Assembly (NCBI RefSeq): GCF_937129525.1
Contig: NZ_CAKZNK010000051.1
Span: forward strand, 50,887-114,886
Direction of reading: 5' to 3'
DNA: 64,000 nucleotides
Origin: an uncultured Chloroflexus sp.
GTDB lineage: Bacteria; Chloroflexota; Chloroflexia; Chloroflexales; Chloroflexaceae
Both the position numbers and the translations under genes were made by a program. Of the stretch, positions 1 through 8,122 are shown in pieces. The notes beneath the pieces are model-generated. The model saw nothing but the letters and a program-made list of their open reading frames with translations, was not told where the DNA came from and searched no databases. How positions within the stretch are numbered: the stretch's first letter is position 1; every line of letters starts with the position of its first letter.

Positions 1-629
1 GCTTCTTCGACTTCGGGTAGCACGGCGACGGTTGCAGTCGAGGTATGGATGCGACCCCGCGCTTCGGTGGCCGGCACGCGCTGCACCCGATGCACGCCAC
101 CTTCGTATTTCAACTGGCTGTATGCGCCTTCGCCGTGGATCTGGAAGATCACCTCTTTGATGCCGCCGATTCCGTTTTCGGTTAAGCTGTCAACTTCTAC
201 CTTCCAGCCGCGCGACTCGGCGAAACGGGTGTACATACGGAAGAGGTCGGCGGCAAACAGGGCCGCTTCATCGCCACCTTCGCCCTGCCGAATCTCCATA
301 ATCACGTCTTTCGAGTCATTAGGATCGCGCGGTAGCAGCAACAGTTTCAGTTGTTCTTCCAGCGCAGCGAGTCGTTTGCGCTGCGTCTCCAGCTCTTCTT
401 GAGCCAGCGCGCGCAATTCAGGATCACTCTCGCCTAGCATCGATTCTGCCTCGGCAATTGCGCGCTCGGTGGCCTGATATTCACGATACGTGGCAACAAT
501 GTCTTCTAATTCACGCTGTTCGCGCGCGTATTGTTGCAGAAGGGTGACATTGGTTGCCACTTCTGGTTGGGCCATTAATTCAGTTAATTCATCGTAGCGC
601 GCAGCAACCGCAGCCAGTTTGTCAAACAT
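1..629 (-). CDS. prfA: Peptide chain release factor 1 (partial, N-terminal part)
   Basis: RF1 recognises UAA and UAG stop codons and triggers peptide release on the ribosome. The gene starts at the ATG complement at 627-629 and runs off the left edge, leaving about 209 codons. The first ~100 residues form the charged helical domain 1. The following [25 protein letters not shown] stretch and the R-I-H-T-S-T segment are typical of class I release factors. The GGQ catalytic motif should lie just past the edge and is not visible. The first residues MFDKLAAV are typical of RF1 rather than RF2, and there is no internal frameshift site as in prfB. It lies 207 bases downstream of rpsU on the same strand and has its own -10 candidate. 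Confidence 0.93.
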   Translation of the reverse strand, partial: MFDKLAAVAARYDELTELMAQPEVATNVTLLQQYAREQRELEDIVATYREYQATERAIAEAESMLGESDPELRALAQEELETQRKRLAALEEQLKLLLLPRDPNDSKDVIMEIRQGEGGDEAALFAADLFRMYTRFAESRGWKVEVDSLTENGIGGIKEVIFQIHGEGAYSQLKYEGGVHRVQRVPATEARGRIHTSTATVAVLPEVEE

Positions 630-674
630 AATTGTCTATTCCACTGCCCGAATCGAAATATTTGATCAAGGCTG

Positions 675-680
675 ATTATA
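675..680 (-). promoter_or_regulatory. Candidate -10 box for prfA
   Basis: The minus strand reads TATAAT here, 46 bases before the prfA start codon. No good -35 hexamer sits 16-18 bases upstream, so this is a tentative promoter that would let prfA be transcribed apart from rpsU. Confidence 0.35.
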
Positions 681-836
681 GTACCTGTTCGTCTCGTAAA
701 GTGTGTAGACTGATGGCAATCAGCGCTAGTCGTCTTGCAGACTATGGCTCGCATCGCGCCAGCAGTTCTAACAGATAGCCAATGGCACAATGCGCAAATC
801 ACAACAGAACGCATCGTGCCATCGGGAGGACGGTCA

Positions 837-1040
837 TTACAATCCCATAGCGGCGGCTTTGGCCAGCTTCTTGCGGCGATTTCGCTCGGCGCGGCGGCGC
901 TTCTCTTTGCGCTGCTCGCTCTTCGAGATAAAGTGCATCTTCTCGCGATAGGTCTTGGTGATCCGCTCGGCGACGACACCCTTATTAAAGCGGCGAATCA
1001 GTTGCTCAACGGTTTCGCCTTCACGACGCTCAACTCGCAT
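837..1040 (-). CDS. rpsU: 30S ribosomal protein S21
   Basis: A 67-residue basic protein of the small ribosomal subunit, needed for initiation on mRNA in many bacteria. It begins MRVERREGETVEQLIRRF, the usual S21 opening, followed by RITKTYREKMHF and a Lys/Arg-rich tail. Family length is about 55-70 residues, so it is complete. An in-frame TTG at 1106 would add 22 residues unlike any S21, so I chose the ATG at 1040. No Shine-Dalgarno lies directly before this ATG. A perfect one lies about 100 bases upstream in front of a short overlapping leader ORF, which suggests coupled translation or control in the 5' leader. Confidence 0.93.
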   Translation of the reverse strand: MRVERREGETVEQLIRRFNKGVVAERITKTYREKMHFISKSEQRKEKRRRAERNRRKKLAKAAAMGL

Positions 1041-1119
1041 AGCGCTGCTGGATCGGCGGCACGGCGACCGGTACACGGCACGGAACCACTCGCTGGCGTG
1101 GGGCAACGCCCGGTTCCAT
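1030..1119 (-). CDS. Possible 29-codon leader ORF overlapping the rpsU start
   Basis: An ATG at 1117-1119 opens a 29-codon frame that ends with a TGA at 1030-1032, just inside rpsU in another frame. That arrangement would allow translational coupling. An AAGGAGGTGAT sequence that can pair fully with the 16S rRNA 3' end lies on the minus strand at about 1143-1153, but over 20 bases before this ATG, so the spacing is poor. The peptide has no recognisable family. It may be a true leader peptide, or the strong ribosome site may act as a standby or regulatory element. Confidence 0.3.
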   Translation of the reverse strand: MEPGVAPRQRVVPCRVPVAVPPIQQRYAS

Positions 1120-1214
1120 GGTCGTATCCGCGATCCTCTGCTATCACCTCCTTCGCTGTAGATTTGGTGCGCCCCTCATTACGACAAAATCATCGTTCCT
1201 GACACCAATATGAC

Positions 1215-1243
1215 AGTATAACGGAAGGTACGTAGATGCGCAA
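1215..1243 (-). promoter_or_regulatory. Sigma-70-type promoter for rpsU
   Basis: On the minus strand TTGCGC (1238-1243) and TATACT (1215-1220) are separated by exactly 17 bases. Transcription would start near 1208, giving rpsU a leader of about 170 nucleotides. Confidence 0.6.
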
Positions 1244-1525
1244 CTGGTCTGGCAGAATAATGGTTTCTACCGGCTCGATGCTGCCTGAACCCGACGCGGC
1301 TGTTCATATGCCGGCGAACTGACGCTAGCGCTCCGGTTTCGACTTGAGGCGAATATGCGATCGATTCCAGCGCAGGATTGAGCTACATTTATTCTCTGTG
1401 ATCCATCAAATTGCTCTACATCACCGGCGCATGACCTTTTGCTGACCTCTTTGCCCCGCGAGAAGTTGTTCATCAGCAACAAAACTTCTGCGCAGAGTCA
1501 GTAGTGAGGAAAGAAACAGGGCAGA
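1244..1525. other. Intergenic stretch without a supported gene
   Basis: This lies between the rpsU promoter and the end of the ArsR-type gene. It contains only short open frames without family features or ribosome sites. I see no tRNA, strong hairpin or repeat in it. Confidence 0.5.
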
Positions 1526-2065
1526 TTACGTCTCGGTTGGTTCCGTTAGCAGCGGATGCGACATCACAAACATGCGGCGCTTCACCCGACCCTCGCCGGG
1601 TGAGTTTGCTTCCAGTGAGCGCAAGATGGCATAAATGGTCTCACGCGCCTCAAGAAACTCCTCTTCTGTAGCGTAAAAGAAGTGATCGCGCGCGGCAATA
1701 TTGTTTACAGCCGGTTTGCCTGCTTCCAGCGCATATTCCGCCAGCGCTTGCGCCACGCCGGAACCGTACAGCCGCACGTGATCGGCAAATTGTTGCAGAC
1801 CTTCCGGTGTGTCAAGACTGGCCGGATCGATTAACCCGGAAACTGCCATGTAAAAGCGCTCTTCGATGCCGTGAACGTAACGAACCCGCGTTACCTGGAC
1901 AATGCCGGCGTCGAGCATCAGGCGAATATGCCGGTATAGCGAAGGTTTGGGTACATCGGCCAGGTGTTGGGCCAACTGGTTGATGGACATTTCTGTGTGA
2001 TTGAGCGTTTGAAAGATCCGCATTCGCACCGGATGATTGATAATCGCAAAGTTCCTGAGAGTCAT
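1526..2065 (-). CDS. ArsR-type winged helix-turn-helix transcriptional regulator
   Basis: A 179-residue predicted DNA-binding protein. Residues ~1-75 form a winged helix: an N-terminal NHPVRMRIFQTL helix typical of ArsR-like repressors, then MSINQLAQHL-x-PKPSLYRHIRLMLDAGIV as recognition helix and wing. The C-terminal ~100 residues are helical and may bind an effector or dimerise. No Cys-rich metal site is visible, so metal sensing is unlikely. The start at 2065 is preceded by AAGGAGG at ideal spacing; a 295-codon frame extending upstream is rejected because its extra sequence is not protein-like. An A/T-rich inverted repeat (ATTAT/ATAAT, 2093-2107) just upstream could be an operator. Target genes are not evident. 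Confidence 0.8.
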   Translation of the reverse strand: MTLRNFAIINHPVRMRIFQTLNHTEMSINQLAQHLADVPKPSLYRHIRLMLDAGIVQVTRVRYVHGIEERFYMAVSGLIDPASLDTPEGLQQFADHVRLYGSGVAQALAEYALEAGKPAVNNIAARDHFFYATEEEFLEARETIYAILRSLEANSPGEGRVKRRMFVMSHPLLTEPTET

Positions 2066-2372
2066 GTGCCTCCTTGCAACAATATGTCGATCATTATCAA
2101 AAATAATAACAAAGATGATCCCCCTGGTCAAGCAGGCGGCAGAAGTTGCTATTTCCTTTCGGCGATCAGCGGCGCAGCGGTTCTGTGCCAGCGCTGTCTG
2201 CCGGATATTGTGGCGGGGCGATCTGGTCTGATCCGCGCTCACCGGTTTGCTTTGTCGCTGGTCCAGGATTGTTTCGTATCTTCGGCAAGGTATCCGCCAC
2301 GCGGCGCCAGAGGTGAAGTTGAAGAGGTGTGTGTACATCCAGCCTGCGCATCTGTCTGCCAGATCGCAGATT

Positions 2373-2410
2373 GCGCTGCGACCTGTGTTAAACCAGGTCG
2401 CAGCGCTTTT
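2373..2410 (+). terminator. Terminator-like perfect 13-bp hairpin with T run
   Basis: Arms 2373-2385 and 2394-2406 pair perfectly around an 8-base loop and are followed by TTTT on the plus strand. The shape is that of an intrinsic terminator for plus-strand transcription, yet no plus-strand gene precedes it. It may block antisense transcription into the amylase operon or terminate an unannotated RNA. Confidence 0.5.
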
Positions 2411-2485
2411 CATGTTCCGATAGTTTAGTGGTTATCCTACCAGCGCGCCGGGTTTTTAATTTGTCATGCGCGCATGGTAGACACC

Positions 2486-2519
2486 TTCCCGGCAGGCAAT
2501 CAAAAATGGCCTGCGGGAA
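2486..2519 (-). terminator. Hairpin just downstream of the amylase gene
   Basis: Arms 2486-2497 and 2509-2519 pair with a single bulge. It begins 12 bases after the stop codon of the GH13 gene. No T run follows on the minus strand, so it may stabilise the 3' end of the transcript rather than terminate by itself. Confidence 0.4.
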
Positions 2520-2530
2520 AGGGCAGCCGA

Positions 2531-4438
2531 TCAGCTCAGTTTGCGCAGCAATGCCCCGCCGAACGCTGGTAACGTTACCCAACCACGATCAGCCTCGGCG
2601 GTTTGGGTGGTCAGCATCACTTCCCAGCGTCCGGTGGGCAGTGGGATTGTTCCGGTATGTGGCGCGTTGTTGAGCGCGACCAGCCAGGTTTCGCCGTTGG
2701 CGGCGCAGGTGTAGGCCAGTTGTCCGCGTTGATCATCGAGGTGTGTAAACGCTCGTTGACCGCGCCAGATCGAGGTGGTAGCGCGGCGGAGCGCGCCTAG
2801 TTGGCGGTAAAAGCGCAGCAGGTCACGGTCTTGATCGTCGCCCCATAGCATCGGCAGGCGTGATTCTTCGGGATGGCCGCTGCCGTCGGCGTGCCGCACA
2901 TCGAGACGCTGGCTCAGCCCGACCTCAGTGCCGTAATAGAGCACCGGCGGATGCGGAAGCGTATACTGGCAAAGTGCAGCCAGTCGCAACCGACGGGTAT
3001 CGCCGCGCGTTATCCAGAGAAAACGGTTCATGTCGTGATTGTCGAGAAAGCTCGGCAGCGCGAATCCCGACGGAAAGTAGGCCAGGTGTCGGTTGAGAAA
3101 GACGGCGAAGCTGCTGGCGCTTGTCTCATCAAAGGCGAAAAAGCGTCGTATTGCCTGCAAGAGCAGGAAATCGAGACACCCGTCCAATCGGCCTGTATAC
3201 GACCGCAACACTTCAGCAGTATCGACCGCTTCTCCCAGCAAGACGCAATCGGGTTTGACAGCGCGCATCGCCGCTCGAAAGGCTGTCCAGAAGTCGTGTG
3301 AAGGACCGATGGTGTAATCGAGCCGGTAACCGTCAACCCCCTGTTCGAGCCAGAAGCGCGCAGCGTCGATCATAAAGTGGCGCGCAGGTGGGTGATCGAG
3401 GTCGAGTTGCGGGAGCTCGGCTACTCCGAAGAATGAGACATACCGGTCTGGATACCGGGTAAAGATGAACCAGTCTCGTTCCGGGCTGGTCGGGTCATTG
3501 ATGGCACGCTGAAAGATCGGGTGCCGATTCGAGAAGTGGTTGGCTGTGTAGTCGAAGATCACTCGCATGCCGCGATCGTGGGCCGCAGCGATCAGGGCTT
3601 GCAAATCGGAAAGGGAACCCAGTCGCGGTTCAACGCTGTAGTAGTCGGTGGCATCGTAGCCGTGGTGCGAGGGTGATGGAAAGAGCGGTGAGAGCCAGAT
3701 CGCGGTTGCGCCAAGGCTGGCGATGTAGTCAAGGTTGGCGGTAATGCCGGCCAGGGTACCGCCATAAATGCCCATCGGGGTTGGCGGGTTGGCAAACTGT
3801 CGTCCTGGGCCGGGATGGAACCGGTCAATGAAGACATGGTAAATGAGCGCCTCATCAAGCCATGTTGGCGCGCCTTCATCGCCAACCCGGTAGGCGCAGG
3901 TGCGGGGCCGGCGATAGAAAGTGAGGTTGAACTCGGTTCCTATCTCGCGCAGATAGTGGTCGCCGGGGCCAGGTTGACCGACAACACTCCCGTCGCCTTC
4001 GGTAGCACCGATAACTTCGCTGTACCAGATCGATCCTTCACCTTCGCTCAGCCAGGCCTCGATGCGATAGCGCACAACCGTGCCTGCCGGTTGCGGTGGC
4101 AGCTCTGCCACCCACTCTTCCGCATACCCCCAGAGCAGCGTATCCCATTGGCTGGCAAGCCGTTGCCCGGCTACCACTGCGCTTCCCGGCGCCGGAATGC
4201 CGCGTTGACCGGATGGTTCGCTCCCATCAGTGGTGTAGTAGACACTGACGCGATCGACGGTAATCGTCGGGCCAAGCGTCACAAACAGGCGTACCGCATC
4301 GCCGGCCTGCGGCGCAGCCGGTTCCATGCGATAGCGGTGGGAAATACCGGCCATTTCGGCTCGCACATAACCGAGACGGCGGCTATCGGTCGCCATTGTC
4401 CCGAAGATGAAGTCGGCAGAGACGTGAATCTGTTCCAC
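2531..4438 (-). CDS. Cytoplasmic GH13 alpha-amylase / neopullulanase-like glycosidase
   Basis: Hydrolyses alpha-glucans or maltodextrins in the cytoplasm; 635 residues with no signal peptide. An N-terminal beta-rich domain (to ~170, with a YYTTDGSEP motif) precedes the (beta/alpha)8 barrel. GH13 regions are clear: FDYTANHF (region I), GYRLDY with the nucleophile Asp (II), LLGEAVD with the acid Glu (III) and FLDNHDMNR with the third Asp (IV). The C-terminal ~80 residues form a small beta domain. Last gene of the operon with malE, malF and malG, so it probably degrades imported maltodextrins. Exact specificity (cyclomaltodextrinase, neopullulanase or amylase) cannot be fixed from sequence alone. 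Confidence 0.88.
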   Translation of the reverse strand: MEQIHVSADFIFGTMATDSRRLGYVRAEMAGISHRYRMEPAAPQAGDAVRLFVTLGPTITVDRVSVYYTTDGSEPSGQRGIPAPGSAVVAGQRLASQWDTLLWGYAEEWVAELPPQPAGTVVRYRIEAWLSEGEGSIWYSEVIGATEGDGSVVGQPGPGDHYLREIGTEFNLTFYRRPRTCAYRVGDEGAPTWLDEALIYHVFIDRFHPGPGRQFANPPTPMGIYGGTLAGITANLDYIASLGATAIWLSPLFPSPSHHGYDATDYYSVEPRLGSLSDLQALIAAAHDRGMRVIFDYTANHFSNRHPIFQRAINDPTSPERDWFIFTRYPDRYVSFFGVAELPQLDLDHPPARHFMIDAARFWLEQGVDGYRLDYTIGPSHDFWTAFRAAMRAVKPDCVLLGEAVDTAEVLRSYTGRLDGCLDFLLLQAIRRFFAFDETSASSFAVFLNRHLAYFPSGFALPSFLDNHDMNRFLWITRGDTRRLRLAALCQYTLPHPPVLYYGTEVGLSQRLDVRHADGSGHPEESRLPMLWGDDQDRDLLRFYRQLGALRRATTSIWRGQRAFTHLDDQRGQLAYTCAANGETWLVALNNAPHTGTIPLPTGRWEVMLTTQTAEADRGWVTLPAFGGALLRKLS

Positions 4439-4548
4439 AGTGAATGGTTCCTTGTCTGGTTACTGAACGATTGATGCTGATGCAACGATACATCACGCCG
4501 GTCTGAAACTTTGAGGTCGGCAACTACACAGGCTGTCAGAGACGCCGA

Positions 4549-5649
4549 TCACCCCTTCACGCCACCCAGGGTCAGGCCACCGATGATATACCGTTGCAGC
4601 AACAGATAGACAATTGCTACCGGTAGTGAGAGCAAGATTGAGAAAGCGGCGAACCGCGACCAGGGGATTTGCCCGGCGTACTGACCGGTCATATTGTAGA
4701 GCGACATCGCCAGGGTAAAGTCTTTCGGATCGGTCAGAAACTGCCAGGACAGAAAGAATTCCGTCCAGCCGCCGGTAAAACCGAGGAAACCGGTCACAGC
4801 CAGCGCCGGTGTTGATAGCGGCAATACAATCTGGAAAAAGACCTGACTGGGAGAAGCGCCGTCGATGATTGCAGCCTCTTCTAGTTCTTTGGGAATGGTA
4901 TCGAGATACCCTTTCAGGTTCCAGATTGCGAAGGGTAACGCGCCGGAGACCATCGCAATCCCGACGCCGAGCAACGAGTTTCGCAAGATGAACACATCGC
5001 TGCGTGCCGGCGATAAGCCGCTATAGATTAATCCAAGACTGATCGCCAGGCCGACGGCGCCAAAGAAATAGTTACCCGGCCCGGCGGAACCGAGGCGGAT
5101 GGCCGGCGCAACGGCGAAGATGGTCAGCCCAAGCAGCATCAATCCGGCCAGCGTCAAGACAATGCTCATAATTGCGCTACTGATGCGAATGCTATTGAGC
5201 AGCGCAAAGAGCGGAGCGATTGTCGCCACGCTGGGCAAGACGGTAATTGCCAGCACTGCAATCATCATAAACTGCCGGCCCGGAAACTTAAACCGCGAGA
5301 AGGCATACGCGGCACTAACGCCGATCAGCAATGAAAAAGCTGAAACGCCGCCGGCCAGGCGCAGGCTGTTGAAGGCCAGTTCGGTAAAGGTCACCGGATT
5401 AGCGGTAGGTCGGTCGAGTACCTGCAAGTAGGCCTGCAACGATGCGCCGGGAGGAATCAGGTTCAGCTCGGTTGGACGCGAGATGTTGCGTGGATCGAGC
5501 GACATGCTGACAATCCAGAGCACCGGGAAGAGGACGGTGGCCGCGATAAACAGGCAGATCGCCTGCAATACCAACTGCTGCCACCACTTTAAGCGGCGTC
5601 CGGCGGCGGTGCTGCCTGCGCGGCGGGAAGGAGCGGTGACACTAGACAT
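4549..5649 (-). CDS. malG: Maltose/maltodextrin ABC transporter permease, MalG type, with extra segment
   Basis: Inner-membrane permease pairing with MalF. The MalG architecture is present: an N-terminal membrane helix (~23-48), the MetI-like domain, the EAA loop (LKGYLDTIPKELEEAAIIDGAS, ~246-266) that contacts the ATPase, and the GGVKG end typical of MalG. At 366 residues it is clearly longer than the usual 280-300. The excess is a hydrophobic block at ~155-220 before the helix leading to the EAA loop, carrying two apparent extra membrane segments. Its start overlaps the malF stop by 8 bases. No cognate ATPase gene is in the operon, so a shared MsmK/MalK-like ATPase must be encoded elsewhere. 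Confidence 0.88.
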   Translation of the reverse strand: MSSVTAPSRRAGSTAAGRRLKWWQQLVLQAICLFIAATVLFPVLWIVSMSLDPRNISRPTELNLIPPGASLQAYLQVLDRPTANPVTFTELAFNSLRLAGGVSAFSLLIGVSAAYAFSRFKFPGRQFMMIAVLAITVLPSVATIAPLFALLNSIRISSAIMSIVLTLAGLMLLGLTIFAVAPAIRLGSAGPGNYFFGAVGLAISLGLIYSGLSPARSDVFILRNSLLGVGIAMVSGALPFAIWNLKGYLDTIPKELEEAAIIDGASPSQVFFQIVLPLSTPALAVTGFLGFTGGWTEFFLSWQFLTDPKDFTLAMSLYNMTGQYAGQIPWSRFAAFSILLSLPVAIVYLLLQRYIIGGLTLGGVKG

Positions 5650-6721
5650 CGTAGCTCTCCGTAGCGCGTGAAATCTTATTGGTAATCAAGAAGATTGGGA
5701 TCAAAACGAGCGCAATGATGACCGAGAACGCAGCCGCTACTCCGTAAAGCTGGTTCACATTGATTAGCTTAAAGGCCTGCGTCACCATAATCTCAGTGCG
5801 ACCGAGCGGCCCGCCACCACTCATAAAGTAGATGACGTGGAAAAGGTTGAACGTAGTGACAATCCCAACCATTGCAGCCGGCACCATTGCCGGGCGCAGC
5901 AAGGGGAGCGTAATCCGCCAGAATTGCTGCATACCGGTGGCGCCATCGATACTGGCCGCCTCGTACATCTCTTTCGGGATGGATTGCAGCGCGCCGGTGG
6001 CCACAATTGTCATAAAAGGCCACCCTAGCCAGATATTGGCGATCAGCATTGCGTAGTAGCTAAGCGGCAACCCAATGCCGGGGATCGGATCCTGAATCTG
6101 ATTGAACCAGCGGATCTGGACTGGATCGAAACCAAACGGTGTAATAAAGAGATTGATTAACTGATTAATCGAGCCATACTGATCGTCAAACATGTTGCGC
6201 CAGACGGTTGCCACGACGATATTGGGCAAGACCATGGGAAGAATATAGATAGCGCGGTAGATTTTTCGTCCCCATAATCCTTCAACGTTCAGCAAAACAG
6301 CAATAATAATTCCCAGCGCAACGTGAAAACCGACATTTGAGAACGTCCACCACAAGTTGAAGGTAAGCAGGCGCCAAAAGTCGAAATTACCGCCAAGGCG
6401 AGCCACGAATTGCGGATTGTTGGTAATGATGTCAAGATAATTTTTGAACCCGACAAATTGAGCCGGTCGATAGTTGGGTGGGGTTGTTCCTCCCGGCCCA
6501 AAGGGATTGAGCGTCTGCTTGCCCTCCTCCTTGATCACTCCATAGTCGGTAAACGACATCCAGACCTGAAAAGCCAGCGGGTAGAAGGTAACGATCATCA
6601 TAATCACCAGCGCCGGCAGCAGGTAAACAAGCGGGGTGCGAAGCTGTTTCCACCCCTCGCGCAGAGCTGAGCGCGGCGCGCGCGCGACCGGTGACACCAG
6701 CTCTGGATTCGTGGTTGCCAT
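5642..6721 (-). CDS. malF: Maltose/maltodextrin ABC transporter permease, MalF type
   Basis: 359-residue permease subunit. After a short cytoplasmic tail, a first membrane helix (YLLPALVIMMIVTFYPL) is followed by a periplasmic loop and the MetI-like core with the EAA motif (IPKEMYEAASIDGATG) for coupling to the ATPase. The protein lacks the very large P2 loop of E. coli MalF, as in most non-enteric homologues. It is separated from malE by 98 bases that hold a strong hairpin, and it overlaps malG by 8 bases, which suggests translational coupling. Confidence 0.9.
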   Translation of the reverse strand: MATTNPELVSPVARAPRSALREGWKQLRTPLVYLLPALVIMMIVTFYPLAFQVWMSFTDYGVIKEEGKQTLNPFGPGGTTPPNYRPAQFVGFKNYLDIITNNPQFVARLGGNFDFWRLLTFNLWWTFSNVGFHVALGIIIAVLLNVEGLWGRKIYRAIYILPMVLPNIVVATVWRNMFDDQYGSINQLINLFITPFGFDPVQIRWFNQIQDPIPGIGLPLSYYAMLIANIWLGWPFMTIVATGALQSIPKEMYEAASIDGATGMQQFWRITLPLLRPAMVPAAMVGIVTTFNLFHVIYFMSGGGPLGRTEIMVTQAFKLINVNQLYGVAAAFSVIIALVLIPIFLITNKISRATESYDV

Positions 6722-6773
6722 GCGGCTTCCTCCCTGCGGTTCGATAATTCTTTCGGTGGTGTGTATGATAACA

Positions 6774-6806
6774 CTGCCAGACCCTCGCTGAAAGAGGGCC
6801 TGGCAG
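6774..6806 (-). promoter_or_regulatory. Intercistronic hairpin between malE and malF
   Basis: Arms 6774-6786 and 6794-6806 pair over 13 bp (one G-U) around a 7-base loop, directly after the malE stop. There is no T run. Known mal operons use such structures to protect the upstream malE mRNA and make more binding protein than permease; I infer the same here. Confidence 0.6.
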
Positions 6807-6819
6807 GAATATGATGATC

Positions 6820-8055
6820 TTACTTGCCGTTAGCGGTGTTCATCAGCGCGCAGGCTTCGGCCACTGCCGCTGCCGGATCGGCGCCGCCGTCAAGTACCTT
6901 CGTCATGGCGTCGCCAAACGGCCCCCAGTAGTTGTCAAGTTCGGGGATCTGCGGTCGGGGCACGCCGGTAGCCGAGGCCTGGGCAAAGGCTTCGACTAGC
7001 GGATCGCTGATCGACACCTTCGTGCTTACCGGCACGTGACCGGCTTCATCAACATACACCTTCATCGACTCGGGGCTGGTTAAAAACATCGCCAATGCAA
7101 CCGCTCCCGCTACGTTTTGGCTGTTGATGCTGACGTAGAAGCCATCGACGCCGGTCAGCGGGCCAGCCGGGCGAGTCGCCCCTGGCATTGGGGCAACCCC
7201 AAGATTGTCACCCAGCACAGCTCGATAGTCACCCAACACCCATGGGCCGTTGATGATCATATCGGCCTTGCCGTCCTTGAAGAGTGAGTCAGCCTGCCCG
7301 CCGTCGGTCGAGAACGTGACAGTGGGCACTTCCTTCAGCGCCTTGAGGTACGCAAACCACTCGGCGCCACCAGCCTGATCGGCAATGCACTTGCCGTTGG
7401 CATCCATCAGTTGACCGCCAAAGGCCTGCAACCAGCCAAAGTTGTGATAAGCGTTCTGGTTGAGCACCAGCGTATTGCCACCCTTGACCAGCGCCAGCAG
7501 CTCGTCAGTGGTTGCCGGTGGATTAGCCACTTTGCTCTTGTTGTAGTACAGGGCAACTGCCTTAAACGACTCAGGGATTCCGTACAGTTTGCCGTTGAGC
7601 GACATACCGGCTACGCCGGTAGGCGCAACATCGGTCAACATACTCTGATATTCGCTCAAATCGGCTAATACACCGGCCCGAATCTGGCTACCCAGGCTGT
7701 CGTTGGGCGCAATAAACATATCGGGGCCGCCACCGGAAGAAACTTCATTGTTGAACTTGTTGAAGATCTGGTCAAAGGGGATCTGCAGGACATTGATCGT
7801 TGCTTGCGGATAGGCAGCGCGCGCGCGGTCGATCAAGACGTTAATAGCTTTTTCTTCGGCGCTGCCCGTGCCATAGGCATGCCAGAGAGTCACTGTGCCG
7901 GTAATGGCCATCCCGCCGGCAGCAGGTTCGGCAGGAGCTGCTGTTGGTTGGGCAGGAGCAGCGGTTGGTTGAACAGCGGGGGTAGTTCCACAGGCGGCAA
8001 GAAACGTGGCGAACAAAGCCAGCAGTGCGATCAGCGAAAACGAGAGGCGCTTCAC
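6820..8055 (-). CDS. malE: Maltose/maltodextrin-binding lipoprotein (solute-binding protein)
   Basis: 411-residue extracytoplasmic binding protein. Residues 1-22 are a lipoprotein signal peptide with the lipobox LAAC, so the protein is anchored by lipid on Cys22. A Pro/Ala/Thr-rich linker follows, then a family 1 solute-binding fold: ITGTVTLWHAYGTGSAEEKA, a GGGPDMFIAPND segment and WVLGDY. It is the first transport gene of the operon, 67 bases after the marR-like gene, and is followed by the hairpin that probably boosts its expression relative to the permeases. Substrate is inferred from the GH13 and MalFG neighbours; other oligosaccharides are possible. Confidence 0.88.
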   Translation of the reverse strand: MKRLSFSLIALLALFATFLAACGTTPAVQPTAAPAQPTAAPAEPAAGGMAITGTVTLWHAYGTGSAEEKAINVLIDRARAAYPQATINVLQIPFDQIFNKFNNEVSSGGGPDMFIAPNDSLGSQIRAGVLADLSEYQSMLTDVAPTGVAGMSLNGKLYGIPESFKAVALYYNKSKVANPPATTDELLALVKGGNTLVLNQNAYHNFGWLQAFGGQLMDANGKCIADQAGGAEWFAYLKALKEVPTVTFSTDGGQADSLFKDGKADMIINGPWVLGDYRAVLGDNLGVAPMPGATRPAGPLTGVDGFYVSINSQNVAGAVALAMFLTSPESMKVYVDEAGHVPVSTKVSISDPLVEAFAQASATGVPRPQIPELDNYWGPFGDAMTKVLDGGADPAAAVAEACALMNTANGK

Positions 8056-8122
8056 GATTGCTCTCCTTTGATAGAGGCAACAATGCCTGATGTCACAAAG
8101 CCTACACTACAGCCAGTTGAGT

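Larger units (their letters stand above)
2066..2530. other. Intergenic region with two hairpins
   Basis: No supported gene. It contains an A/T-rich possible operator at 2093-2107 near the regulator start, an orphan terminator-like palindrome at 2373-2410, and a hairpin at 2486-2519 just after the amylase stop codon. Confidence 0.6.

Noticed and set aside
1267..1482. 71-codon minus-strand frame
   Set aside because: No ribosome site, no family features, Ser/Arg-rich shadow composition.
2066..2413. Extended N-terminus of the ArsR-type regulator
   Set aside because: The ATG at 2065 has an ideal ribosome site and the fold starts there; the extra 116 residues look like translated intergenic DNA.
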